A model generated the notes under the pieces. It did not search any database and was not told where the DNA came from. It was given only the letters and a program-made list of their open reading frames with translations. A stretch of DNA of 64,000 nt, taken from contig JBDTXN010000001.1 in assembly GCA_040006175.1 (NCBI GenBank), forward strand, positions 1 to 64,000, in the 5' to 3' direction. Origin of the DNA: FEN-1250 sp040006175 (GTDB lineage: Bacteria > Gemmatimonadota > Gemmatimonadetes > Gemmatimonadales > Gemmatimonadaceae). This document shows, piece after piece, positions 17,225-25,756 of this stretch (position 1 is its first letter; each line of letters starts with the position of its first letter). The position numbers and the translations under genes were made by a program.

Positions 17225-19387
17225 CTATGGCCTTTGCGACATCCCGAGATTTTTCACGGTGAACGCAAGCTCATCGGTCGCGAGATCGATCTGCTTGGAT
17301 GTCGGCTTGCCGCCGCCGTGTCCGGCCTTCGTATCGATGCGGATCAGCACCGGCGCCGGCCCCGCCTGTGCGCGCTGCAGTGTTGCCGCGAACTTGAACG
17401 AGTGCCCCGGAACGACGCGATCATCGTGATCGGCCGTCGTGACCAGCGTCGCCGGATACGAGGTGCCCGGCTTGATGTTGTGCAGAGGCGAGTACGCGAA
17501 CAGCGACTTGAACTGCGTCGAGTCCTCCGACGTGCCGTACTCGGGTGCCCAAGCGCCGCCAATCGTGAACTTCTGATAGCGCAGCATGTCCATCACGCCT
17601 ACGGCCGGCAGCGCGACGGCCGCGAGCTCCGGGCGCTGCGTCTCCACGGCGCCAATGAGCAGACCACCGTTCGATCCGCCGCGAATCGCGAGTTTCTTCG
17701 ACGACGTGTACTTCTGGGAGATCAGATACTCGGCGCTCGAGATGAAGTCGTCGAACACGTTCTGTTTTTTCGCGAGCATCCCCGCTTCGTGCCACGCGCG
17801 GCCGTACTCGCCGCCTCCGCGAATCACCGCTACAGCGTAGACGCCCCCCATCGCGACCCATTGCAACATGGCAGGCGAAAACGCCGGCGTCATGTTGACG
17901 TCGAATCCACCGTAGGCATAGAGAATCGTCGGGTGCGAACCGTCGAGCGTGAGGCCCTTCTTGGCCGTGACGAAGATCGGAATCTTGGTGCCATCCTTTC
18001 CGGCCGCAAACAGCTGCTTCGTCTCGTACGCGGTGCTGTCGACCGAGAGCTTTGCAACCTGGAACGGCGACTGCGTGCGGTGCTCGAGGTCGTACCGGTA
18101 GATCGAAGCGGGCTGCAGATACGACGCGTACGAGTAGAACATCTCCCACTCGTTCGGCTTGCCGGAGATCGCCGCGATCGTGCCGATCCCGGGAAGAATC
18201 ACGTTGCCTACGCGATTGCCCCGCAACGCATAGATCTCGAGCACCGAATGCGCATCCTTCAGCGTGTGGACCACGAAGTGGCCGCCGATCAGCTCCACGT
18301 CGTCGATCTTGTCCGCGCCTTCGGGGATCAGCGGCCGCCAGTATTTCTTCGCCGGCTTGTTGATGTCGACGGCTACCACGCGTCCGAGCGGAGCGTCCTG
18401 CGTGGTCTGAAGGAAGAAGACGTCCCCCGCGTTGTCGATCACGCGGTTCTCCGATTCCTCATCGTCGATCAGCGTCACGAGCGGATTGTCGATCTTCGGC
18501 TTTCCAGGATTGCTGACGTCGATGAAGAAGATCCGGTTGTTCGGATTCGTGCCGTCCGACACGTAGATGATGACGTACTCGCCGTCATCGCTCACCGTCG
18601 CCGTGATCCCCCATTGCGGGTGATCGGGGCGCTCGTAGATGAGGCGGTCCTTGGCCTGGGGCTCACCAAGGCGATGATAGTAGAGCTTTTGTCCCGTGTT
18701 TTTCGCGAGCAGCGCATTCTCGCTCTTCGGCTCCTCGAATCGCGAGTAGAAGAAACCCTTGTGATCCTTCGTCCACGCGATGTTCGAGAATTTCACCCAC
18801 TTGAGCGTGTCGGACAGATCCGCGTTCTTCTCGACGTCGCGCACGCGCATCTCTTCCCAATCCGATCCCGCTGCCGCAACTGCATAGGCGAGATACTTTC
18901 CATTCTCGGTCGCGTCCCACACTCCGAGCGCCACGGTGCCGTCCGCGGAGAGTGTGTTCGGATCGAGCAGCATTCTGCGAACGCCCTTGAGGCCATGCTG
19001 GACGTACAGCACGGCCTGGTTCTGCAGCCCACTGTTCTCGGTAAAGAAGTAGTCCTTCCCGCGCTTGACGGGAACGTTGAACTTCGGATAGTTCCAGATG
19101 CGCGTGAGTTGCTCTTTGATCGAGGCGCGCTCGGGAATGGACGCGAGATACTGGAAGGTGAGCGCGTTTTCCGCCTCCACCCATTGCTTCGTCTCCGGCG
19201 AGTCCGTGTCTTCCAGCCACCGGTACGGATCGGGAACCGATGTGCCGAAGAAGTTGTCCGACTGGTCGCTCTTGCGCGCAATCGGGTAGTGCAGCGGCGA
19301 CTGGGCAGCGAGCTGCGAGACATCGAGTGCAGAGAACATCGCGAAGGCGAGGAGTGCCACCGCGCGTACGGACGAAGAAACGCGCAT
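17225..19387 (-). CDS. Secreted prolyl oligopeptidase (S9A)
   Basis: Serine peptidase of 720 residues cutting after proline in oligopeptides. The ATG at 19387 begins a signal peptide (hydrophobic core AVALLAFAMFSAL, cleavage near QLAAQ), so it is exported. The N-terminal part is a beta-propeller opening with DPYRWLEDTDSPETKQWVEA, a hallmark of the family. The alpha/beta-hydrolase domain carries the nucleophile in RGGSNGGLL, the Asp in ADHDDRVVPGHS and the His in KAGHGGGKP. Length matches the family. It is followed on its 3' side by the YggT gene, 84 nt away. Confidence 0.95.
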   Translation of the reverse strand: MRVSSSVRAVALLAFAMFSALDVSQLAAQSPLHYPIARKSDQSDNFFGTSVPDPYRWLEDTDSPETKQWVEAENALTFQYLASIPERASIKEQLTRIWNYPKFNVPVKRGKDYFFTENSGLQNQAVLYVQHGLKGVRRMLLDPNTLSADGTVALGVWDATENGKYLAYAVAAAGSDWEEMRVRDVEKNADLSDTLKWVKFSNIAWTKDHKGFFYSRFEEPKSENALLAKNTGQKLYYHRLGEPQAKDRLIYERPDHPQWGITATVSDDGEYVIIYVSDGTNPNNRIFFIDVSNPGKPKIDNPLVTLIDDEESENRVIDNAGDVFFLQTTQDAPLGRVVAVDINKPAKKYWRPLIPEGADKIDDVELIGGHFVVHTLKDAHSVLEIYALRGNRVGNVILPGIGTIAAISGKPNEWEMFYSYASYLQPASIYRYDLEHRTQSPFQVAKLSVDSTAYETKQLFAAGKDGTKIPIFVTAKKGLTLDGSHPTILYAYGGFDVNMTPAFSPAMLQWVAMGGVYAVAVIRGGGEYGRAWHEAGMLAKKQNVFDDFISSAEYLISQKYTSSKKLAIRGGSNGGLLIGAVETQRPELAAVALPAVGVMDMLRYQKFTIGGAWAPEYGTSEDSTQFKSLFAYSPLHNIKPGTSYPATLVTTADHDDRVVPGHSFKFAATLQRAQAGPAPVLIRIDTKAGHGGGKPTSKQIDLATDELAFTVKNLGMSQRP

Positions 19388-19478
19388 TGGAGTATGGAAA
19401 GGGAAGCACGACAATGCACGCCTGGCGCCCAGCGTGCGCTCGATCACGTCAATGTAACCCCACTGTGCGCAGCGAGGT

Positions 19479-20708
19479 TCAGGACGGCGGGCTTGCGCGC
19501 GCTGAGTCGTTGCCAAGCAGCGCACCAATGCTCGCGCCAATGGCGAGGGCGAGCCATTCCCACCACGCGGTCGGGTGCACGCTGGTAGCGAATGGGAGGA
19601 GCAGCAGCGATGCCGCCAAAACCGCTCCCACCGCCAACGGTGCCATTTGCCCCGCGCGACAAGCCCAATACATCGCGGGCGCGGCAAGTGCGGCCACCCA
19701 CAGAACGGTCAGCCACCTCGCCTCCGGCCCATACTCGTATTCGAACGGAAGGAGGTAGCTCCATCCAAGTCCCGCATCGACAGGCTGCGTTCGCTCACGT
19801 GTGATGCCGTGGTCGCGAGCGCGGATCCACAGTTGATGATGGATGAGCCCCCCAGCGACGAGCACCGTGTCCGGATTCGCCGGACGTCGACGTGGAAAGA
19901 CACTATCGAGCCTAATGTCGGGTGTCGCAACTCTCGCGTCCGCTGTACGCATGCGGAGTGAGAAGATGAGGTTGCCTTTGCGCTGGCCTAGCATGAAGAT
20001 CTGCGAGCGATTGAAATCGTACACGGTCGCGATCGCCGAAACCGGGTTCGTCAGAATCCCGCCGACGACCGTCGCCTCGACGACTACGGAATCGGATGAG
20101 AGTCGTCGGCGCACATCCGCGCTGGTGGCGGAGATCGCAAACGGAGTCCGGAGCCCGCCCGCCGTCGCGGCGAGCACCTCTCCCGGGAAGTAGTCGTGAT
20201 GGAGCAGCTCGGGTCTCCACGTGCCCCACGCCGTCGTGTTTGGAAGCGAGATGTGTGTGAGCTCTGCACTCACCGTCAGCACGATCACCCAGAGGAGTGT
20301 CCACGCCCACGCAAGGCGATTGGCCGTGCGACGCGCAGGGAGGATCACGACGCGCCACGCATCCGCGCAGAGAATTCCGATGAAGCCGCCGAACGAGTTG
20401 GTGAATACGTCTCCGAGACTCGTGTCGCGACCGGGAATCCAGAGCTGCAGTGTCTCGACGGTGATCGTGGTCACCAAGCAGATGACGAAGACGCGCCTGC
20501 GCGGCAGTCCAGCGAGCCTAAGTCCGAATCCAAGTGGAACAAAAAGGAACACATTCAGGATCGCATCCAGCACCGACGTGTCTCCGCACAAGAGACACAA
20601 GCTCAGTGGTTGCTTTGTCGCCGCGTATTGTGGGGTGAGCGTGAGGATTGCGATGAACAGAAAGCCGGCGATCCATACAACGCGTCCGAAAGTTCTTTGT
20701 TGTATCAA
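19479..20708 (-). CDS. VanZ-like membrane protein with a periplasmic beta-sandwich insert
   Basis: Protein of 409 residues. The first 130 form a VanZ-like four-helix membrane domain (NVFLFVPLGFGLRL, GRDTSLGDVFTNSFGGFIG). After a fifth helix comes a soluble region of about 170 residues, with RSQIFMLGQRKGNLIFSLRM and GLIHHQLWIRARD, resembling a LamG-type beta-sandwich; then three C-terminal membrane helices. VanZ-like proteins are frequent in exopolysaccharide loci. It is divergent from the deacetylase at 20891, so the 182-nt gap must hold promoters for both. Function is unknown; the beta-sandwich could bind glycan. Confidence 0.78.
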   Translation of the reverse strand: MIQQRTFGRVVWIAGFLFIAILTLTPQYAATKQPLSLCLLCGDTSVLDAILNVFLFVPLGFGLRLAGLPRRRVFVICLVTTITVETLQLWIPGRDTSLGDVFTNSFGGFIGILCADAWRVVILPARRTANRLAWAWTLLWVIVLTVSAELTHISLPNTTAWGTWRPELLHHDYFPGEVLAATAGGLRTPFAISATSADVRRRLSSDSVVVEATVVGGILTNPVSAIATVYDFNRSQIFMLGQRKGNLIFSLRMRTADARVATPDIRLDSVFPRRRPANPDTVLVAGGLIHHQLWIRARDHGITRERTQPVDAGLGWSYLLPFEYEYGPEARWLTVLWVAALAAPAMYWACRAGQMAPLAVGAVLAASLLLLPFATSVHPTAWWEWLALAIGASIGALLGNDSARASPPS

Positions 20709-20820
20709 TGCAACAGTCCGTGGCGCACGATGAATGATTTATGTTCGAGTGGCATTGCTAAATCGGTCTGCGCGAAGGGGATGTTACCACTACGAACCGA
20801 TGTGCGCCGAATCCGATGGG

Positions 20821-20836
20821 TGGCACCCTAACTGCA
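20821..20836 (+). promoter_or_regulatory. Candidate sigma54 promoter upstream of deacetylase operon
   Basis: TGGCACCCTAACTGCA has the -24 GG and -12 GC exactly 10 nt apart, matching the sigma54 consensus TGGCAC-N5-TTGCA at most positions. The predicted start lies about 45 nt before the ATG at 20891. Confidence 0.7.
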
Positions 20837-20890
20837 AGTCTCTGTCGCACACATGCAGGACTCTACCATTCGCGCAGCGCGGCGCTCCGT

Positions 20891-21784
20891 ATGAGCTTGC
20901 CGGTGCACTGCGCCACTGAGCACATCTTCACCGTCGACGTGGAAGAATATTTCCAGGTAGGCGCGTTCGATGGCGTCGTCGATCGCAAGGATTGGGACGC
21001 GCATCCAAGCCGTCTCGAGCACTCCATCGGGATTCTGCTCGAGCTCCTCGCTCGTCATCACGCATCCGCGACATTCTTCACACTCGGATGGATTGCGGAG
21101 CGCCATCCGTTCTTGATGCGTCGCATCGCAGATGCCGGGCACGAGATCGCATCGCACGGGCATTGGCACCGGCGCGTCAACACGCTCACGCCCGACGAGT
21201 TCCGGAAAGATGTGCGCATGTCCAAGGCGATTCTCGAAGAGCACGCAGGCACGCCCGTTTGGGGCTTTCGCGCCCCGAACTTCTCCATCACACCCGGCAC
21301 AGAGTGGGCCTTCGACATTCTGATCGAAGAAGGCTATCGCTACGACTCGAGCCTGTTCCCGATCCGGCGCCCCGGCTACGGCTATCCGAAAGCGCCGCCG
21401 GTTCCGCATCTCATCCACCGTCCCGGCGGCACGATCACCGAGCTGCCACTCGCCACCACGCAGTGGCGAGGCGTGCGGCTGCCGGCCGCCGGCGGTGCGT
21501 ATCTGCGTCATCTCCCCTTCCGGCTCATCCAGCGCGCCTTCCGGGAGCACGATGCGGGCGGAATCCCGGCGATGTTCTACATTCATCCGTGGGAGCTCGA
21601 TCCCGATCAGCCGCGCATCGACGTTCCGTGGCACACGCACGTGCGACACTACAGCGGGCTGCGCAAAACACAGCCGCTCCTCGAGCGGCTCCTTGGTGAG
21701 TTCCAATTCCGGAGCGTGGCGCACTGTCTCAAGCTACCGACGTCCAACGCGACGAGCTCCCGGGTGGTAAGCGCAGTCGAGTGA
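20891..21784 (+). CDS. Polysaccharide deacetylase, DUF3473 (XrtA-associated) type
   Basis: NodB-type deacetylase of 297 residues, expected to remove acetyl groups from an exopolysaccharide or its precursor. The opening FTVDVEEYFQVGAF, the GHEIASHGHWHRRV metal-histidine motif, WGFRAPNFSITPGTEWA and the C-terminal DUF3473 part (PAMFYIHPWELDPDQPR) are the signature of deacetylases in PEP-CTERM/exosortase polysaccharide loci. The ATG at 20891 gives the family N-terminus. A sigma54 promoter lies 55 nt upstream. Its TGA overlaps the GTG of the FemAB-like gene by 4 nt, so these genes form an operon. Confidence 0.9.
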   Translation: MSLPVHCATEHIFTVDVEEYFQVGAFDGVVDRKDWDAHPSRLEHSIGILLELLARHHASATFFTLGWIAERHPFLMRRIADAGHEIASHGHWHRRVNTLTPDEFRKDVRMSKAILEEHAGTPVWGFRAPNFSITPGTEWAFDILIEEGYRYDSSLFPIRRPGYGYPKAPPVPHLIHRPGGTITELPLATTQWRGVRLPAAGGAYLRHLPFRLIQRAFREHDAGGIPAMFYIHPWELDPDQPRIDVPWHTHVRHYSGLRKTQPLLERLLGEFQFRSVAHCLKLPTSNATSSRVVSAVE

Positions 21785-22806
21785 TCGCGCGCGTCGATCG
21801 CTTCTCCGGCGCGGCGAGCCAGTGGGACACCCTCGCACGCGGCTCGCCCGGATTCACTCACTTTCATCTGTACGGATGGCGCGCGGTGATGGAGCGCGTC
21901 TTCGGACACGAGTGCATCTACCTCGCGGCATACGAAGACGCGGGCGCGCTCGCCGGCGTTCTCCCGCTCGTGCGCGTGAAGAGCATGCTTTTCGGGCACT
22001 TCGTCGTGTCGATGCCCTTCCTCAACTACGGCGGGCCGCTCGGCACTCCCGAAGCGGTCGTCGCGCTCGTCGCGCACGCATCCGGCATCGCGAGTGATTC
22101 CGGTGCCAAGCTCCTGGAGCTGCGCAGCAGAATTCCACTCCCCGTTGAGCTCCCGGTATCGCACCGCAAGATCACCGTGCTCCTCGATCTGCCGGACTCC
22201 GAGCCTGCATTGATGAAGCAGCTCGATGCGAAGCTGAGAAGCCAGGTACGACGTCCGCAAAAGGAAGGAGTGACCGTAAAGTTCGGCGCGGATCAGGTCG
22301 CGCCCTTCTTCGATGTGTTCGCAGAGCACATGCGCGACCTCGGTACCCCCACGCAGTCGCGCCTCCTCTTCGACACGATCGCCGCCATCTTTCCGAATGA
22401 CGCGTGGTTCGGATGCGCGTGGTACCAGGGCAAACCCGTGGCCGGCGGCTGCGCGTTCGAGTGGGGAACGGAGGTGGAGATGACGTGGGCCTCATCGCTC
22501 AATGCGTACAAGCGCATCGCGCCGAACATGCTGCTGTACTATCGCTTCATGGAGCGCGCGATCGACGGTCGCCTCACGACGTTCAACTTCGGCCGCACAT
22601 CGCCGGGGAGCGGCACGCACAAGTTCAAGCTGCAGTGGGGCGCGCGCGATGAGCAGCTCTGGTGGTACGATCAGGCCGCGAGCGCGGAGGTGAAGACGCC
22701 CTCACCCACCGATTCCGGATACTCGTGGGGCCCGCGCCTCTGGAAGCGGCTTCCCACCGGGGTCGCGACCATGCTCGGACCCCGGATCGTTCGCTACATC
22801 CCTTGA
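21781..22806 (+). CDS. FemAB-like GNAT protein, XrtA-locus type
   Basis: Cytosolic protein of 341 residues with two GNAT-like halves, similar to FemAB-type aminoacyl or acyl transferases found beside the DUF3473 deacetylase in PEP-CTERM polysaccharide loci. Visible family segments are GFTHFHLYGWRAVMERVFG, SMPFLNYGGPLG, and FNFGRTSPGSGTHKFKLQWG near the end. It starts with GTG at 21781 inside the stop of the deacetylase (GTGA), and its TGA overlaps the TTG start of the next gene. The acyl donor and acceptor are unknown. Confidence 0.85.
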   Translation: MIARVDRFSGAASQWDTLARGSPGFTHFHLYGWRAVMERVFGHECIYLAAYEDAGALAGVLPLVRVKSMLFGHFVVSMPFLNYGGPLGTPEAVVALVAHASGIASDSGAKLLELRSRIPLPVELPVSHRKITVLLDLPDSEPALMKQLDAKLRSQVRRPQKEGVTVKFGADQVAPFFDVFAEHMRDLGTPTQSRLLFDTIAAIFPNDAWFGCAWYQGKPVAGGCAFEWGTEVEMTWASSLNAYKRIAPNMLLYYRFMERAIDGRLTTFNFGRTSPGSGTHKFKLQWGARDEQLWWYDQAASAEVKTPSPTDSGYSWGPRLWKRLPTGVATMLGPRIVRYIP

Positions 22807-23969
22807 TCGCGCGGCGGCAGCTTCCCGTCAGCTCGACGATCACCGGGCGATCGCTCGTGCAGGCGCTCGGGCTCGCGTTGCGCGACGGTGCGCAGGAGCG
22901 AGCGGCGCTCGCGTCCGAGCTGTGTACCGCATTTCACGCGAGTGGCGCAGTGCTGGTGGACAGCGGAACGTCCGCGCTCGCTATGGCGCTTCGTTCGACC
23001 ACGCCGGCGGGAAAGGTCGTCGCACTCCCCGCATACGCGTGCGTGGACATCGGCGCCGCCGCGATCCACGCGCGTCTCCGCGTGCGCCTGTACGACATCG
23101 ATCCGGCCACACTGTCCCCGGATCTCGATTCGGTGTCGCGCGTGCTCGCGGCCGGCGTGGACGCGATCGTCGTGTCTCACCTCTACGGATATCCGGCAGA
23201 TGTTCCTGGTGTAGCGGCTCTTGCCGCAGCGCACGGGACCACCGTCATCGAGGACGCCGCGCAAAGTGCCTGGGGCTCGCTGCTCGGCACACGACTCGGC
23301 TCATTCGGTCCACTGTCGGTACTGAGCTTTGGGCGAGGGAAGGGGTTGGGCGGCGGAGGCGGCGGCGCGCTGCTTTCCGTGGGCCGTGCTGGTGTGGATG
23401 CTCTGGCCAACGCGGGCTCACGTGTCGCGGCCTCCTCCGGCGCGCTGCGCACACTGGTGGTGGCCACGGCACAGTGGGCTCTCGGCCGTCCGGCCCTGTA
23501 CGCACTGCCGTCCGCCATCCCGGCGCTTCACCTCGGCGAGACGATTTATCACCCTGCCCACGAGCCGATCGAGATCACGCCCGTCAGTGCATCCCTCGTT
23601 CGCGCTGCCCTCAAGAGAGCCGATCGTGACCTCGCGGTTCGGCGCGGTAATGCCCTGGAGCTCGAGCGCGCGATCGGTCGGTCGCGCGACGTCAGCGCAA
23701 TTCGAGCGCTCGTAAACGGAAAAACGGGCTATCTACGCTTCCCGGTGCGGCTCGCGCCAACGCGCACGACGAAAAAAGACGAGGCTGCTCTCGGGATCGT
23801 CCACGGTTATCCCAACACGCTCGCGGAATTGCCGGAGCTGCAACCCTTGATCATCGGGGACGAGGCGCTGCAGGGATCTCGGGAGCTTCAGCGATCGTTG
23901 GTGACACTTCCCACACACGCCCTCGTCACCAAGGAAGATTTAAAAAATTTGTCCAGCTGGATGGGTTGA
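22803..23969 (+). CDS. DegT/DnrJ/EryC1-type PLP aminotransferase
   Basis: PLP enzyme of 388 residues in the sugar aminotransferase family. The start is a TTG at 22803 overlapping the FemAB-like stop (TTGA); longer in-frame versions overlap that gene heavily. Features are VLVDSGTSALAMAL near the N-terminus, the PLP-ring Asp in TTVIEDAAQSAWGS, and the Schiff-base Lys in SFGRGKGLGGGGGG. It probably makes an amino sugar for the polysaccharide, although the glycine-rich loop after the Lys is unusually long. Last gene of the operon that begins at 20891. Confidence 0.82.
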   Translation: MIARRQLPVSSTITGRSLVQALGLALRDGAQERAALASELCTAFHASGAVLVDSGTSALAMALRSTTPAGKVVALPAYACVDIGAAAIHARLRVRLYDIDPATLSPDLDSVSRVLAAGVDAIVVSHLYGYPADVPGVAALAAAHGTTVIEDAAQSAWGSLLGTRLGSFGPLSVLSFGRGKGLGGGGGGALLSVGRAGVDALANAGSRVAASSGALRTLVVATAQWALGRPALYALPSAIPALHLGETIYHPAHEPIEITPVSASLVRAALKRADRDLAVRRGNALELERAIGRSRDVSAIRALVNGKTGYLRFPVRLAPTRTTKKDEAALGIVHGYPNTLAELPELQPLIIGDEALQGSRELQRSLVTLPTHALVTKEDLKNLSSWMG

Positions 23970-23995
23970 CGAAGTAGCTCAAAACTTTACATATT
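23966..23995 (+). promoter_or_regulatory. Candidate sigma70-type promoter for the riboswitch transcript
   Basis: TTGACG at 23966-23971 and CATATT at 23990-23995 with an 18-nt spacer. This would start a leader of about 240 nt that includes the c-di-GMP riboswitch. The -10 is weak. Confidence 0.4.
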
Positions 23996-24137
23996 CTCCT
24001 CGATCAACACGCCGGTGTCGGTCAGCGAAGTGCGCCTCCAGGCGGCCTTCGATTTTTCATGAGACGGAATCGCCCTCCGCTGGCGATCTCCCACCGCAAG
24101 ATTACATCGCGGCATGATCGTTGGGCCTCGCGCCCGC

Positions 24138-24226
24138 GACAAAGGCAAAACCGCCCAAAGGCGGCGACGCAAAGCCTACGAGGCTAAGGTGCGCAGTGAG
24201 CGCGCTATGCCGGTCGGGTTGCCGTG
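24138..24226 (+). promoter_or_regulatory. Cyclic di-GMP-I (GEMM) riboswitch
   Basis: Clear match to the GEMM-I pattern: GACAAAGGCAAAACC, a P1b hairpin CCGCC-CAAA-GGCGG, the invariant GACGCAAAGCC, the second hairpin closing as GAGGCTAAGG, then CCGGTCGGGTTGCCG at the 3' end. The usual GNRA tetraloop of P1b reads CAAA here, which departs from consensus. The aptamer ends only about 17 nt before the GTG of the next gene and 5-6 nt before its GGAG, so control is probably at translation initiation. Confidence 0.92.
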
Positions 24227-24242
24227 GACTTGGAGACTCGAC

Positions 24243-25634
24243 GTGCGCAAATCCTTCCTCGCCCTGGCTGCGATGATCGCGGCCGCTGCCTGTACGGACA
24301 CCACCTCACCCGTAACCCCGCCGAGCAACGCGTCAGTCGACTCCGTCGCGACGCCTGCGGTCAATGCTTCGTTCATCGCATCATCGACTGTCTTTTCCGG
24401 ATATTCGTTGTCGTCGCACCACTGGACGCACATCAAGACGTTCATGACCGACTACTACTACTCGTGGACGGACACCGAGCGCAGGTGGGCCGGTGCCCAC
24501 TACGACGTGGCGATGTCCGGGTCGATCTCCGCATGGAAAAGCTCGAATCCGACCGTTCAGCACCTCACGTACGCACTGCTCTGGACCACCACGACTACGG
24601 GAGACAATCTCGCCACCGGCTTCTATCCGGACATGCAGAGGTGGTACCGCGCGCATCCGCAGTACTCGTTCGAAAAAGCGTTCGTCCACAGAGCCGGCGC
24701 TTCGTTCAGCTCCTCGGGCCGTGTGACCTACTCGCACTGGGGCACGACTCGTTGGGCCATCAATCCAGGGGATGCCGGCGCAGTCGCCTACACGGTGAGC
24801 CGCATCCAGCGACTCGTCAGCCCGGACGGCGGCATATTCTTCGATGAGGCGTCCACCGGCGACATGAGGGCGCACCTGGGCACCATGCAGGAATACTCGT
24901 CGAGCGACTACACCGCGGCCATCGGGAGGCTCCTGGGAGCGATCAAAAACGGTGTCGGCTTGAAGATGCTCATGCTCAACACGGCCGAGTACACGACGCC
25001 GCAGGACTCGATCAACGCGGCGCGCGCGGGCGCCGTGCACCTCGAGATGTTCAACAACTTCAAGTATTCCGGGATGGCTCCCCGCTGGACCTGGATTGAG
25101 CATCTGGCGACTTCCGGTGTGTTCGTCGACGTCGTGAGCGCCTATAACTCGAGCTCCATGGCGTCAATGGCTACGTACTATCCACGCGGTAACTCGCCGA
25201 CCAACGTCCAGCGCGCAAAGCTGTGGGAGCTCGCGAGCTACTACATCGGACTGCCGACCTCCGGTGCCGATCGGGTCGCGATTCAGCTCGAGAACACGTG
25301 GGGGAAAGCCTATTCCACAATTTGGACGAAGGCGCAGGAAGCCAACGTTGGCCGTCCGCTCTCCCAACGCGTGTTGCAGTCATCCGGAACCGATCCGTAC
25401 GGCAACCGGTACCAGCTCTGGGTTCGCGATTTCGAGCGGGCTCGTATCGTTCTTCGCCTGCAGCAGGGGTGGGGCTCGCAGACGTACACCGACGGAACGG
25501 CGATCACCGTGGCGCTGCCTTCGGGCGAGCGCTGGATCCCGCTGAACGCGGACGCGACGATCGAAAGCCCGGTAACGAGCGTTCGCCTCCGGAACAGCGA
25601 AGCGGCCATTTTGTTCAAGGGTAGTAAGTTGTAG
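24243..25634 (+). CDS. c-di-GMP-riboswitch-controlled lipoprotein, putative glycoside hydrolase
   Basis: Lipoprotein of 463 residues. It starts at GTG 24243 with GGAG 7 nt upstream, giving a signal ending in the lipobox AAAAC; upstream ATG codons fall inside the riboswitch. The mature part looks like a TIM-barrel putative glycoside hydrolase (GHL15-like): Trp/Tyr-rich strands, GGIFFDEASTGDM with candidate acidic catalytic residues, and VHLEMFNNFKYSG. The C-terminal 80 residues form a beta domain. It likely cuts or remodels the secreted polysaccharide, and is controlled by c-di-GMP. The hydrolase assignment is tentative. Confidence 0.72.
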   Translation: MRKSFLALAAMIAAAACTDTTSPVTPPSNASVDSVATPAVNASFIASSTVFSGYSLSSHHWTHIKTFMTDYYYSWTDTERRWAGAHYDVAMSGSISAWKSSNPTVQHLTYALLWTTTTTGDNLATGFYPDMQRWYRAHPQYSFEKAFVHRAGASFSSSGRVTYSHWGTTRWAINPGDAGAVAYTVSRIQRLVSPDGGIFFDEASTGDMRAHLGTMQEYSSSDYTAAIGRLLGAIKNGVGLKMLMLNTAEYTTPQDSINAARAGAVHLEMFNNFKYSGMAPRWTWIEHLATSGVFVDVVSAYNSSSMASMATYYPRGNSPTNVQRAKLWELASYYIGLPTSGADRVAIQLENTWGKAYSTIWTKAQEANVGRPLSQRVLQSSGTDPYGNRYQLWVRDFERARIVLRLQQGWGSQTYTDGTAITVALPSGERWIPLNADATIESPVTSVRLRNSEAAILFKGSKL

Positions 25635-25652
25635 TCTACGGGGTGCTGGCTG

Positions 25653-25686
25653 GGCGGTGGACGTGATGTCATGTTGCACCACCGCC
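25653..25686 (+). terminator. 8-bp inverted repeat after the lipoprotein gene
   Basis: GGCGGTGG and CCACCGCC are separated by 18 nt, starting 19 nt after the stop codon. There is no T-run, so termination by this hairpin alone is uncertain. Confidence 0.4.
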
Positions 25687-25727
25687 ACAGCAGGCGACCG
25701 GTCAGCGGGCTAAAGCCACGCCACGGG

Positions 25728-25743
25728 TGGCACCCAATTCGCT
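25728..25743 (+). promoter_or_regulatory. Candidate sigma54 promoter upstream of O-antigen ligase-like gene
   Basis: TGGCACCCAATTCGCT, with GG and GC 10 nt apart. It shares GGGTGGCACCC with the site at 20821. The predicted start (about 25754) is only a few nt before the ATG at 25757. Confidence 0.65.
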
Positions 25744-25756
25744 AGCTGGATCACCG

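Noticed and set aside
24060..24110. Second hairpin (GGAATCGCC...GGCGATC) in the riboswitch leader as another regulator
   Set aside because: It is a weak, imperfect stem without conserved sequence, and is not needed to explain the GEMM element.
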